Part shown: positions 8,209-16,412 of the stretch, in pieces | How positions within the stretch are numbered: position 1 is the first letter of the stretch | Layout: the number at the start of each line of letters is the position of its first letter | Source of the DNA: Paenibacillaceae bacterium | GTDB taxonomy: Bacteria; Bacillota; Bacilli; Paenibacillales; Paenibacillaceae | DNA: 64,000 bases | Assembly: GCA_900766135.1 (NCBI GenBank) | Contig: CAAFUF010000036.1 | Location: forward strand, 124,001-188,000 | Direction of reading: 5' to 3' | The notes under the pieces: model-generated | What the model was told of the DNA's origin: nothing | Databases searched by the model: none | The model's input: only the letters and a program-made list of their open reading frames with translations | Program-made: the position numbers and the translations under genes

Positions 8209-8278
8209 CCCCGCTCACCCGGCTCCCGTGAGTTATATTGCCCCTTATCGTACCACAACTAAGGAAGGGTGCCTATAC

Positions 8279-8300
8279 CTTACATTCCATTATATGTAAG
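8279..8300. repeat. Inverted repeat between glnP and glnK
   Basis: CTTACAT and ATGTAAG are separated by eight bases. The element lies just after glnP and covers a TATAAT on the minus strand. It may be an operator for the glnK-glnL promoter, or an mRNA hairpin at the end of glnP. No T-run follows, so a terminator is unlikely. Confidence 0.5.
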
Positions 8301-8318
8301 AATGATGTTAGCTGATGC

Positions 8319-8969
8319 CTAAGCCTGCCGGGCTTCCCATCTTCTGGAGATAACCGATAACACAAAGTTGACGGAAAAATAAATCAACGCCACCAGCAGC
8401 AGAATGGGAATCGTATACGTGTAGCCGTGACCGATGACGATTCCGGCATGATGCATCAGCTCCGGCAAGGAGATGACGACCGCCAGCGACGTATCCTTGA
8501 GGAGCGAGATGAACTGGCTGACCAGCGGCGGCACCATGCGCCGCAGCCCTTGAGGCAGGACGATGTGCCACAACGACTGCCAAGAGCTCAGTCCGGACGA
8601 CCGGGCTGCTTCAATTTGCCCCTTATCGATGGAGGCGAGTCCGCCGCGTACGATTTCCGCGATCATCGCCGCCTCGAAAATGGTCAGCCCGGTCACCGTC
8701 GCGGCCACGAGTCCCAGCTTGATGCCGACCTCCGGCAAGGCAAACCGCATGAAGAAGATGATCAAGAGCAGCGGCAAATTGCGGATCAGCTCGACCCCCA
8801 CCAGCAGGACCGGCGATAATACGGGCAGCCGCGTATAGCGGATCACGCCCACGATACAGCCGATCAGGAAGCTCAGTACGATGGATGCCCCGGCGACGAT
8901 TAACGTCACGTAAAGCCCATCCGCCAAAAAACTCAAATTCTCCGCACGATACGCTCCCGCAAAATCCAT
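8319..8969 (-). CDS. glnP: Glutamine-type ABC transporter permease (second subunit)
   Basis: Membrane subunit of a polar amino acid (HisM family) importer. It has five to six helices. The EAA loop region is EAARSSGLSSWQSLWHIVLPQGLRRMVPPL, interpreted here by its EAARSSGLS and LPQGLR pieces, and contacts the ATPase. 216 residues is typical. It is the last gene of the four-gene transporter and is clearly paralogous to the permease just upstream (both begin MDF). Gap to that gene is 52 bases. Confidence 0.88.
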   Translation of the reverse strand: MDFAGAYRAENLSFLADGLYVTLIVAGASIVLSFLIGCIVGVIRYTRLPVLSPVLLVGVELIRNLPLLLIIFFMRFALPEVGIKLGLVAATVTGLTIFEAAMIAEIVRGGLASIDKGQIEAARSSGLSSWQSLWHIVLPQGLRRMVPPLVSQFISLLKDTSLAVVISLPELMHHAGIVIGHGYTYTIPILLLVALIYFSVNFVLSVISRRWEARQA

Positions 8970-9021
8970 CGAATCCCTCCTCCTTCTTTGCTCAATTTAA
9001 ATCGGCCAGTCCGCCTTCGCC

Positions 9022-9672
9022 TCAGTACCTTCTTTCGAGCCTCCGCTCCCACACCCTCACCCCATAACTCAAAGGCAGCGTCAGCACCAAATAAAACAAA
9101 GCGACCAGAATATAAGTATCAAATGTCCGATAAGTTTCCGTATTCACGATGTCGGCAAAATACATCAAGTCCAGTCCGGCAACGATCGTCAATACGGACG
9201 AATTCTTGATCAAATTGATGAATTGGTTCCCGAGCGGCGGAATGACCAGCTTGATCGCCTGCGGCAGGATAATATGAAGCATCGTCTGCGCATAGCTTAG
9301 CCCGGACGAGCGCGCCGCCTCCGTTTGCCCTTTGGGAATCGCCAGGATGCCGGCGCGGATCGCCTCGGCGATGAACGAAGACGTGTACACGGCCAACCCG
9401 ATCGTTCCCGCCGTAAAACCGTCAAGCGGCACACCCAACGTAGAAGGTCCGTAATAAAAAATATATACGACGAGCAGCAGCGGAATATTGCGGATAAATT
9501 CGACGTACCCCGTCCCGAACCAGCGAAGGGGACGGACGGGGGCGATGCGGAACACGGCGATCAGGGCCCCCAGCAGGAAGCTGCCGGCCAGCGCCAGCAG
9601 GCTGGATAGAACCGTTCCCCGGAACCCTTCCAGGTACACGTCGAAATAATCGGTCAAAATCGTAAAGTCCAT
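9022..9672 (-). CDS. glnM: Glutamine-type ABC transporter permease (first subunit)
   Basis: HisM-family permease of 216 residues with an EAA loop (EAARSSGLSYAQTMLHI and LPQAIK). The RNIPLLLVVYIFYYG stretch after the second helix is typical of polar amino acid permeases. It begins six bases after the binding-protein stop, so the two are probably coupled. With glnP it should form the heterodimeric channel served by the glnQ ATPase. Confidence 0.88.
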   Translation of the reverse strand: MDFTILTDYFDVYLEGFRGTVLSSLLALAGSFLLGALIAVFRIAPVRPLRWFGTGYVEFIRNIPLLLVVYIFYYGPSTLGVPLDGFTAGTIGLAVYTSSFIAEAIRAGILAIPKGQTEAARSSGLSYAQTMLHIILPQAIKLVIPPLGNQFINLIKNSSVLTIVAGLDLMYFADIVNTETYRTFDTYILVALFYLVLTLPLSYGVRVWERRLERRY

Positions 9673-9678
9673 AACGAA

Positions 9679-10533
9679 TTATTCGCCCGGCTTCTTGCCG
9701 ATCCATTTCTCGTAGATCTTATCGTACTCTCCACTTTCGTGGAGCTCTTTCAACGTATCGTTAATCGCCTGCACGATATCCGAGTTGCCTTTTTGTACCG
9801 CGATGCCGTAAGGTTCGTCGGTGAACGGCTTGCCGACCACCTCGTAATTCGGGTCCTGGGCAGCCATGCCGTACAGGATCGCGTCGTCCGTTGTCAGCGC
9901 ATCGCCTTGCCCCGCCTTTAACGCATTGAACGCATCCTGGTAGTTGTCGAATTCCAGCACCTTGATGCCGTCCACTTGATCGCGGATATTTTTCACCGAG
10001 GTCGAGCCTTTGCTGCCCAGCACCGTCGAATCGGCGGTGAGGCTCTCGATGCCCGTGATCGGGCTGCCCTTCTTCACGAGCAGCGATTGCCCCGATTGGA
10101 AGTAAACATCGGAGAAGTCGACTTCCTTCTTGCGTTCTTCGGTAATCGTCATCGTGGCCACGATCATATCGATCTCGCCGTTATTCAGCATCGGAATCCG
10201 CGTCTTGGAAGTGACCTCCTTTAATTCCAGGGCATTTTCGTCGCCGAGAACATGCTTTGCGATCGCCTTGGAGATATCGACGTCGAATCCCTCGACGTTG
10301 CCGCTGGCCGGGTCTTTCAGACCAAACAGCTTCGTGTCGTATTTCACGCCGACCACCAGCTTGCCGCGGTCTTTGATTTTCCCCAAAGCCCCGGCCCCGC
10401 TCTCTCCCGTCGTCGGAGCGGCATTCCCGCCGTCGCCGGCAGCATTGCCGCCCGCCCCGTTATTGGCACAACCCGCCAACACCGCCAATGCGCAGACCGC
10501 CGCAATACTCATTAACCTCCAACGTTTCTTCAT
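9679..10533 (-). CDS. glnH: Glutamine/glutamate-binding lipoprotein of ABC importer
   Basis: Extracytoplasmic binding protein with signal peptide MKKRWRLMSIAAVCALAVLA and lipobox LAGC, so it should be anchored to the outer face of the membrane. A low-complexity Gly/Ala/Asn linker follows. The mature part has family 3 signatures: VGVKYDTKLFG, GFDVDISKAIA, MTITEERKKEVDFSDVYF and YGIAVQKGN. The acidic and arginine contacts expected for an amino acid ligand are present (for example TSKTRIPML). Ligand choice between glutamine and glutamate cannot be read from sequence alone, but the GlnKL neighbours favour glutamine. Confidence 0.9.
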   Translation of the reverse strand: MKKRWRLMSIAAVCALAVLAGCANNGAGGNAAGDGGNAAPTTGESGAGALGKIKDRGKLVVGVKYDTKLFGLKDPASGNVEGFDVDISKAIAKHVLGDENALELKEVTSKTRIPMLNNGEIDMIVATMTITEERKKEVDFSDVYFQSGQSLLVKKGSPITGIESLTADSTVLGSKGSTSVKNIRDQVDGIKVLEFDNYQDAFNALKAGQGDALTTDDAILYGMAAQDPNYEVVGKPFTDEPYGIAVQKGNSDIVQAINDTLKELHESGEYDKIYEKWIGKKPGE

Positions 10534-10564
10534 CTTCTTTTCCTCCCCTTGGTTTCCGTATTTA

Positions 10565-11293
10565 TCAGTGGCTCAACAAACGGCTGAGGAACGTGCGCGT
10601 CCGCTCTTCCCGCGGGTTGGCGAAGAATTCCTCCGGCCCTGCCTCCTCCACGATTTGCCCTTGGTCCATGAAAATAATCCGGTCCGCCACCTCCCGGGCA
10701 AACCCCATTTCATGCGTGACCACCACCATTGTCATGCCTTCCCGGGCGAGCGTCCGCATGACGTCCAGCACTTCGCCGACCATCTCCGGATCCAGCGCCG
10801 AGGTCGGTTCGTCGAACAGCATGATTTTCGGCCTCATCGCCAGACCGCGGGCGATCGCCACCCGCTGCTGTTGACCGCCCGACAGCTGGGACGGATACGC
10901 CGACGCTTTGTCGGCGATGCCCACCTTCTCCAGATAAAACATCGCCGTCTCCTCGGCCTCCGCCTTGGAAATGCCCAGCACCTTCATCGGCGCCAGGGTA
11001 ATATTGTCGATCACCTTTTTGTGCGGATACAAATTAAAATGCTGGAAGACCATCCCGATATCCCGACGCAGCTTATTGATATCCGTTTTGCGGTCGTGGA
11101 CCGGGAGGCCGCCTACCGTCAGCTCGCCGTTTGTGATCGTCTCCAGCCGGTTAATGCAGCGCAGCATCGTGCTTTTTCCCGAGCCGGACGGACCGACGAC
11201 CACCACGACCTCCCCTTCCTCAACCTGCAAATCAATCCCCTTCAGCACGTGAAAATGACCAAAATGCTTATCAACCTGGCGAAAGCGGATCAA
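10565..11293 (-). CDS. glnQ: Glutamine-type ABC transporter ATP-binding protein
   Basis: ATPase of the polar amino acid importer. Walker A GPSGSGKST, Q loop MVFQHFNLYPH, signature LSGGQQQR, Walker B IMLFDEPTSALD and H loop VTHEMGF are all intact. The start is a TTG with AAAGGAGGG six bases upstream; no ATG or GTG is suitable. First gene of the operon. Its leader contains five tandem 11-base repeats, and a GlnR/TnrA box lies further upstream, so control by nitrogen status is likely. Confidence 0.93.
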   Translation of the reverse strand: MIRFRQVDKHFGHFHVLKGIDLQVEEGEVVVVVGPSGSGKSTMLRCINRLETITNGELTVGGLPVHDRKTDINKLRRDIGMVFQHFNLYPHKKVIDNITLAPMKVLGISKAEAEETAMFYLEKVGIADKASAYPSQLSGGQQQRVAIARGLAMRPKIMLFDEPTSALDPEMVGEVLDVMRTLAREGMTMVVVTHEMGFAREVADRIIFMDQGQIVEEAGPEEFFANPREERTRTFLSRLLSH

Positions 11294-11318
11294 CGGCAGC
11301 CCTCCTTTCAGCGTTTGG

Positions 11319-11373
11319 ATGTCCTTTGTATGTCCTTTGAATGTCCTTTGGATGTCCTTTGGGATGTCCCTTC
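11319..11373. repeat. Five tandem copies of ATGTCCTTTG, 11-base period, upstream of glnQ
   Basis: Copies of ATGTCCTTTG start at 11319, 11330, 11341, 11352 and (degenerate, ATGTCCCTTC) 11364. The period equals one DNA helical turn, so all copies face the same side. They sit between the GlnR/TnrA box and the glnQ ribosome site. The hexamer plus four-base spacing resembles the direct-repeat form reported for Bacillus subtilis GlnL (TTTTGT-N4-TTTTGT). A role as GlnL site is inference. Confidence 0.75.
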
Positions 11374-11395
11374 AACCGTCCCTGCCTCGGGTCGA

Positions 11396-11412
11396 TGTGA
11401 GTAATCGTAACA
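11396..11412. promoter_or_regulatory. GlnR/TnrA box
   Basis: TGTGAGTAATCGTAACA matches the palindromic consensus TGTNAN7TNACA at every fixed position (read on either strand). It lies about 100 bases upstream of glnQ. A TATAGT further upstream and a TACGAT inside the box are both possible -10 elements, so activation versus repression cannot be decided. Confidence 0.8.
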
Positions 11413-11593
11413 TTTGAACATAACCTTACTTTGGCGACTATAAGAAACTACATTTTCCTATGCACCGGCCCGAAAATCGCCCAAAATTTATTTGATTCTC
11501 CGCCCAACTTATCGGACAAGCGTCAGTTTTCCTCACAGCAATCTTCCCTGACAAATAATGAAGAAGCCTTAAAGAAGCATTGAGGAAGCATTG

Positions 11594-11644
11594 CAGAAGC
11601 TCTGATGGAACACTAAAGAAGCATACAGAAGCTCTGATGGAACA
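11594..11644. repeat. Two exact copies of a 19-base sequence, 32-base period
   Basis: CAGAAGCTCTGATGGAACA occurs at 11594-11612 and 11626-11644. GAAGCATT-like pieces repeat just before and between them. The surrounding 11413-11908 gap has no convincing gene. From 11655 to 11850 it holds several TAACGCTT/AAGCGTTAG pieces that resemble the intergenic repeats near 1251 and 56400. Confidence 0.75.
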
Positions 11645-11908
11645 TAAAAAAACTCTAACGCTTGTACTAAACGCTATTTGCACCAAAAACGGGACTTGCG
11701 AACCGTAACGCTTATGGGAGAGCTTATTTTCCGATTTCCACCCTAACAAAGGCAGAATTCACCCATATAAGGTTTCTGGTCAGCGTTAGAAATCAAACTC
11801 CCTTCTTTTCGCCCAAATAAGCATTCTGGCAAGCGTTAGGCTTAAATAAGGACCACACTTAGGCGCGCCTCACCGCACCAGACCCTACCGAACAAATCCT
11901 GCGCACGC

Positions 11909-11943
11909 AAAAAAAGCCTGCCCGAATCATTTCGGTCAGGCTT
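11909..11943 (-). terminator. Terminator after the universal stress protein gene
   Basis: Minus-strand stem GCCTGACCGAA/TTCGGGCAGGC (one mismatch) followed by seven Ts, 15 bases after the stop. Confidence 0.85.
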
Positions 11944-11958
11944 CTTGCAACAAACGCT

Positions 11959-12393
11959 TTATTTCACGACGAGCACCGGGATCCGCGCATGCTGGACGAC
12001 GTTATGGCTGACGCTGCCAAGCACAAACTCGCGGATGCCGCCCAGTCCGCGGCTGCCGATGACGATCAGATCCGCCCCGTTTTTCTGGGCGTGCTCCAGA
12101 ATCGTCTCCGCCGGAGCCCCTTGATCCATCTCCACTTCAGGTTCCAGGCCCGCGGCCTCAAGCCGGCTCTTCGCTTCCTCTGCCGTTCTTTCCGCCAACT
12201 CATAAAAATCCTTGTTCATGGAAGTGGGTACCGGCGCAAATCCCTCGGCCACGTAAAAACGCGGGAAATCGTACACGTGCAGGACCTCCAGCTTGGCCCC
12301 GGGCGTCGATTTGCACAACTCGATGGCTTTGTCCAGCGCTTTGTTCGCCGCTTTCGAACCGTCGTACGCGGCAAGAATTTTGTTGAAAAGCAT
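11959..12393 (-). CDS. Universal stress protein, UspA family
   Basis: Single-domain cytoplasmic Usp of 144 residues with an alpha/beta nucleotide-binding fold. KILAAYDGSKAA begins the domain. The ATP-binding signature GSRGLGGIREFVLGSVSHNVV near the end (G-2X-G-9X-G-S type) suggests an ATP-binding Usp. The start at 12393 is chosen because GAGGTG stands six bases before this ATG; an in-frame GTG nine bases upstream lies inside that site. Substrate or partner is unknown. It has its own terminator. Confidence 0.9.
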   Translation of the reverse strand: MLFNKILAAYDGSKAANKALDKAIELCKSTPGAKLEVLHVYDFPRFYVAEGFAPVPTSMNKDFYELAERTAEEAKSRLEAAGLEPEVEMDQGAPAETILEHAQKNGADLIVIGSRGLGGIREFVLGSVSHNVVQHARIPVLVVK

Positions 12394-12420
12394 GGAAAGC
12401 ACCTCACTTGTCCCAAGATT

Positions 12421-12627
12421 TTATATTAAAAAATACCCATAAAGCACGGCGTTGAAAAGAAGCAGCAGCGGAATGCCCACCCTAAAGCTGAAATGCTTCG
12501 TTTTATGGCGTTTCGTATTCATGGCGACAAGTACGCCTAACGCGCCCCCCAATGCAGCCAGCAAAAACAGCGTTCGCTCCGGAATCCGTTCGCGCCTCTG
12601 CCTGGCTCGCTTTTTGTCGTCGGACAT
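12421..12627 (-). CDS. DUF1294 membrane protein, true start uncertain
   Basis: Small membrane protein. The segment RRERIPERTLFLLAALGGALG, then KRHKTKHFSFRVGIP and a C-terminal helix, is the DUF1294 pattern. From the ATG at 12627 only 68 residues are made, missing the usual first helix. In frame upstream the DNA still encodes that helix (WFLFINAVAYLV), with no stop until about 12738 but also no ATG, GTG or TTG. An ATG at 12666-12664 is in another frame. Either a non-standard start (for example CTG at 12658) or a one-base error or frameshift is involved. The short form is listed conservatively. A TATAAT lies near 12740. Confidence 0.65.
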   Translation of the reverse strand: MSDDKKRARQRRERIPERTLFLLAALGGALGVLVAMNTKRHKTKHFSFRVGIPLLLLFNAVLYGYFLI

Positions 12628-12795
12628 GACCAGATAGGCAACCGCGTTGATAAACAGAAACCATACGAATAACCCCGTTCTCGTATTCGCCGCCCCCTTT
12701 CGATCTCCACGCTCGAATGTTGACGTTCCTAACTCTATTATACCTCAACTGGGAGGCACCGGCATCTTTTCGTCAAAATCGCTTCTATGTAGAAA

Positions 12796-12815
12796 GCTCC
12801 CCGCGAGGGGAGCCG
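12796..12815 (-). terminator. Short hairpin after the small ORF
   Basis: Perfect 7-base stem GCTCCCC/GGGGAGC with a 4-base loop, then TTTCT. Weak U-tract, so only a probable terminator. Confidence 0.5.
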
Positions 12816-12831
12816 GAAACGCATAAAACAA

Positions 12832-12969
12832 TCAGGTTTCGTTCTTTGGAATTTCGTTGAGATTAGGCGGGTAATCGGCTTGCTTCTTCGGCTTGGCCGC
12901 CACGGTGGGTTCCATCCGACTCGCCTTGTTCTGCTGGTTTTCGGTCTTCCGCGCTTTATGATGCGGCAC
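12832..12969 (-). CDS. Small basic hypothetical protein (45 residues)
   Basis: A GTG start at 12969 preceded by GGAGG at eight bases opens a frame of 45 codons: VPHHKARKTENQQNKAS, then a Lys-rich middle (AAKPKKQADYPP) and an Asn-rich end. An in-frame ATG at 12975 is also possible but sits too close to the ribosome site. The protein is hydrophilic, without Cys or membrane segment. A hairpin follows. Composition resembles small spore proteins, but I do not recognise a family. It lies downstream of topB on the same strand. Confidence 0.5.
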   Translation of the reverse strand: MPHHKARKTENQQNKASRMEPTVAAKPKKQADYPPNLNEIPKNET

Positions 12970-13049
12970 CCTCATCACCTCCGAAACTTAGCGTCCCGAA
13001 AAGGCGGCCGATTTATGCGGCCCAAGGACCGCCCACCAGGACCGGCGGG

Positions 13050-15185
13050 TTAGTCGTCGCCCTTTTTCTCCAGCGCCGCCTTTAGCAGCTCGCCGAGATT
13101 GATTCCGCCGCCGGACTCCTGCTGCTGGGAATACTGCTTGACGAGCCGCTGCTGCTCGCGTTTGTTCATATGCTTATCCTTATCTTTCCCCAGCACCTCG
13201 GTAATGCCGCAGGATAAGCACTGCACGTACATTCCCGCTTTACCTTCCTTGATCTCCATCTTCTTGTGGCATTGCGGACAGCGGCGGTTAGACAGGCGCT
13301 TCTCGCCGGAACGGCGATAGCCGCAGTCTTCGCTAGGGCAGATCAGCATCAAGCCGCGCCCGGTTTTCTTCTCGAGCAGCCGTGTCCCGCATTCCGGGCA
13401 ATGGCTGTTCGAGACGTTATGCGGCTTGTACGTGGCCTCGCTGCGTTTCACGCCTTGCACGAGGCTGACCGCCATGTCCCGAATGCCGCTGAGGAACGGT
13501 CCCGGCTGGCCTTGCCCGCGGGCGATCCGCTCCAGCTCCGCCTCCCAGCGGGCCGTCAGCTCCGGCGTACGCAAATCGGACGGCGCCAGGTCGATCAGCT
13601 GCTTGCCTTTGCCGGTCGGATGCAGGTAGTTCCCTTGCCGCTCGATCGTGTCGGAGCTGACCAGCTTCTCGATGATGTCCGCCCGCGTTGCCGGCGTGCC
13701 CAGCCCGTGCTTCTCCATTTGGGTCAGCAGGGCCGCTTCCGTGTAGCGCTTAGGCGGTTGGGTCCGCCCCGGCGTCACGCGGCAGCGCTGCACCTTCACC
13801 GCCTCGCCTTGGCTCAGCTCCGGCAGCGCGGTACCGCTCTCGGCATCCTCCTCGCCGCTTTCTTCGTCCTCCATGGCTTGCCCGTCATAAACGGTCCGCC
13901 AACCGGCGTCCTTGATCGTCGTCCCCTTCGCGTGCAGCGTCTCCCCAGCCATTTCGACCGTTACGTTGACTTGATCAAATCTTGCCGGCGGATAAAACAA
14001 ACTGATAAACCGCCGCACGATCAAATCGTACAGCTTGCGTTCTTCCGCGCTCAACGCGTTCAGCAGCACCGTCTGCTCCGTCGGGATGATCGCATGGTGA
14101 TCAGTCACCTTGCTGTCGTCGACAACCCGCTTGCTCAGCTGCAAGGAACCCCGCAGCAGCGGCCGGGCCAGCGGCGCGTAAGGGCCGATGGCCACGCTCG
14201 TTAACCGTTCTTTGAGCGTCTCCGTCATGTCGGACGTCAGGTAACGCGAATCCGTCCGCGGATAGGTCACCAGCTTATGCTGCTCGTACAGCCGCTGCAG
14301 CACGTTCGACGTCTGCTTGGCCGAAAATCCGAGCAGCCGGTTGGCGTCCCGCTGCAGCTCGGTCAAATCGTAAGCGAGCGGGTGAGGTACCGTTTTTTCG
14401 TGCTTGACCAGCTTGACGATGCTGCCCGAGGCCCCTTCCAGCTTCCGTTTCAGGTCGTTTAACCGCTCGGCATCAAAAATGCGGGCATCGCCGTCCCCGC
14501 CGCGCCATACCGCTTCAAACTTACCGAAGTCGGCATGCAGCACATTGTATTCCTCCGAGCGGAAGCGGAGAATTTCGTTCTCGCGTTGCATGATCATGCC
14601 CAGTGTCGGCGTTTGCACCCGTCCCGCCGAGAGCGGTGCGCCAAACTTGGTGGTCAGCGCCCGGGTCACGTTAAGCCCAACCATCCAGTCAGCCTCCGCC
14701 CGGCAGCGCGCCGATTGGTACAAGCGTTCATATTGGCTGCCCGGCTTCAGCGCCGCGAACCCTTCCTTGATCGCTTTGTCCGTCTGCGACGAAATCCACA
14801 GCCGCTTAAACGGTTTGCTCCATTTGACCATATCCATGATCCAGCGGGCGAGCAGTTCGCCCTCGCGGGCGGCGTCGGTCGCCACGATCAGCTCGCCGAT
14901 ATCCTGGCGCCGCATCAGCTGCTGCACCGCCTTGAATTGGTGGCTGCTTTCGCGCAGCACCTTCAGCTTCATTTTGTCCGGCAGGATCGGCAAATCCTCC
15001 AGCGCCCATGTAGCGTACTTCGCGTCATAATCCTCCGGTTCGGCCAGACCAACCAAATGGCCCAATGCCCAGGTCACCACGTACTTCGGCCCTTCAAAAT
15101 GACTTTTATGCTTATCTCGGCTGCCCATCACTCGCGCGATTTCCCTGGCGACCGACGGCTTTTCCGCCAATACCAATGTCTTCAT
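13050..15185 (-). CDS. topB: DNA topoisomerase III
   Basis: Type IA topoisomerase of 711 residues. The Toprim domain starts MKTLVLAEKPSVAREIARVM with ATDAAREGE as acidic metal site. The active tyrosine is about residue 308 in LVTYPRTDSRYL. LSAGRVQTPTL belongs to the DNA gate. The C-terminus carries two Cys-rich ribbons, CPECGTRLLEK...CPSEDCG and CPQCHKKM...CLSCG, which distinguish it from some shorter TopB forms. Upstream AAGGAG is somewhat distant (15 bases). It decatenates DNA with single-strand passage. The gene stands alone. Confidence 0.95.
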   Translation of the reverse strand: MKTLVLAEKPSVAREIARVMGSRDKHKSHFEGPKYVVTWALGHLVGLAEPEDYDAKYATWALEDLPILPDKMKLKVLRESSHQFKAVQQLMRRQDIGELIVATDAAREGELLARWIMDMVKWSKPFKRLWISSQTDKAIKEGFAALKPGSQYERLYQSARCRAEADWMVGLNVTRALTTKFGAPLSAGRVQTPTLGMIMQRENEILRFRSEEYNVLHADFGKFEAVWRGGDGDARIFDAERLNDLKRKLEGASGSIVKLVKHEKTVPHPLAYDLTELQRDANRLLGFSAKQTSNVLQRLYEQHKLVTYPRTDSRYLTSDMTETLKERLTSVAIGPYAPLARPLLRGSLQLSKRVVDDSKVTDHHAIIPTEQTVLLNALSAEERKLYDLIVRRFISLFYPPARFDQVNVTVEMAGETLHAKGTTIKDAGWRTVYDGQAMEDEESGEEDAESGTALPELSQGEAVKVQRCRVTPGRTQPPKRYTEAALLTQMEKHGLGTPATRADIIEKLVSSDTIERQGNYLHPTGKGKQLIDLAPSDLRTPELTARWEAELERIARGQGQPGPFLSGIRDMAVSLVQGVKRSEATYKPHNVSNSHCPECGTRLLEKKTGRGLMLICPSEDCGYRRSGEKRLSNRRCPQCHKKMEIKEGKAGMYVQCLSCGITEVLGKDKDKHMNKREQQRLVKQYSQQQESGGGINLGELLKAALEKKGDD

Positions 15186-15293
15186 AATTTCGTTCGAACA
15201 CTCCTTTCCTCGGAACTATTATAACATTGGCTATCTCCTGTGCGCGAAGCCGCACATCAAAGCAAATCCCGAATACATGTTTTGCATGAAACG

Positions 15294-15323
15294 TTGGAAG
15301 GTTAAGAATAATCATGATATAAT
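15294..15323 (+). promoter_or_regulatory. Sigma-A promoter of fabH
   Basis: TTGGAA (15294-15299) and TATAAT (15318-15323) with an 18-base spacer. The FapR-like operator begins five bases later, over the expected transcription start. Confidence 0.75.
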
Positions 15324-15327
15324 CATT

Positions 15328-15357
15328 TTAACACCTGGTACTAAAACCTGATACTAA
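15328..15357 (+). promoter_or_regulatory. FapR-like operator, overlapping double site
   Basis: TTAACACCTGGTACTAA (15328-15344) is close to the FapR palindrome TTAGTACCTRRTACTAA, and a second half site ACCTGATACTAA follows immediately (to 15356). The position downstream of the -10 fits repression by FapR that is released by malonyl-CoA. Confidence 0.75.
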
Positions 15358-15386
15358 ACTGAACGATAAAAAAGGAGCTGATACGG

Positions 15387-16394
15387 TTGACCACACAGAT
15401 ATCCCTTTCCAAGGCCCGCATTACCGCGCTGGGGACTTATGTTCCCGATAAAATCCTGACCAACGGGGATTTGGAGCGGCTCGTAGAAACGAGCGACGAG
15501 TGGATCGTGCAGCGAACGGGCATCAAGGAGCGGCACATCGCCGCCGAGGACGAATTTACTTCGCACCTCTGCATCCGGGCCGCGGAGCGGCTTCGCGACA
15601 CCTATCGGGTCACGTTGGACGACGTCGACTTCATCATCGCCGCTACGACGACGCCCGATTTTTCTTTTCCTACCGTCTCCTGCCGGGTGCAACAGCATTT
15701 CGGCATGGAGCGGGCCGGGGCCATCGATCTGAATGCCACCTGCGCCGGCTTCGCTTATGCCCTGCACTTGGCGAACGGCATGATCAGCTCCGGCCTGCAT
15801 CGCAAGATCCTTGTCGTTGCCGGCGAAACGATGTCCAAAATCACCGACTACACCGACCGCAGCACCTGCATTCTGTTCGGGGACGGGGCCGGGGCCGTGC
15901 TGGTCGAAGCTGATCCCGAGTTGCCCGGGTTCGAATCGTTTATTCTCGGGACAAACGGGGCTGGCGGCATCCATGTCTACCGTTCCGGGCTGGCGGATCG
16001 GATGGACGGTCAACCGCTCGAAGGGAAGGGCAAAATTGTGCAAAACGGCCGCGAAGTGTTCAAATGGGCCGTCCGCACCGTCACCGCAGGAATCGAGCAG
16101 TTGCTGGAGCAAGCCGAGCTTACTCGCGAAGACATCGATTGGTTTGTGCCGCATAGCGCCAATCTGCGGATGATCGAGTCGATCTGCGAGAAAGCGGAGC
16201 TGCCGCTCGCCAAAACGCTGCAAAGCGTGCAGGATAGAGGCAATACGTCCTCCGCTTCCATCCCGCTGGCTTTACAGGCGGGCGTCGACACGGGCCGGCT
16301 GAAATTCGGCGACCGCGTGCTCCTGTACGGCTTTGGCAGCGGTTTAACCCATGCCGGCTTAATCCTGCGCTGGGGCGTGCCGGACTTGTCCTAA
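15387..16394 (+). CDS. fabH: Beta-ketoacyl-ACP synthase III
   Basis: KAS III starts fatty acid synthesis by condensing acyl-CoA with malonyl-ACP. The thiolase-fold triad is complete: Cys119 in LNATCAGFAY, His256 in FVPHSANLRM and Asn286 in DRGNTSSAS. The TTG start has AAGGAG nine bases upstream. 335 residues is slightly longer than typical because of a short N-terminal lead. A sigma-A promoter with a FapR-type operator precedes it. No fabF follows, in contrast to fabHA-fabF of Bacillus subtilis. A strong terminator closes the single-gene unit. Confidence 0.95.
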   Translation: MTTQISLSKARITALGTYVPDKILTNGDLERLVETSDEWIVQRTGIKERHIAAEDEFTSHLCIRAAERLRDTYRVTLDDVDFIIAATTTPDFSFPTVSCRVQQHFGMERAGAIDLNATCAGFAYALHLANGMISSGLHRKILVVAGETMSKITDYTDRSTCILFGDGAGAVLVEADPELPGFESFILGTNGAGGIHVYRSGLADRMDGQPLEGKGKIVQNGREVFKWAVRTVTAGIEQLLEQAELTREDIDWFVPHSANLRMIESICEKAELPLAKTLQSVQDRGNTSSASIPLALQAGVDTGRLKFGDRVLLYGFGSGLTHAGLILRWGVPDLS

Positions 16395-16412
16395 CCACCC
16401 CCATAATAAAGA

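Noticed and set aside
8279..8300. GlnR/TnrA site between glnP and glnK
   Set aside because: The arms are CTTACAT and ATGTAAG, the opposite order from TGTNA-N7-TNACA, so only a generic inverted repeat was listed.
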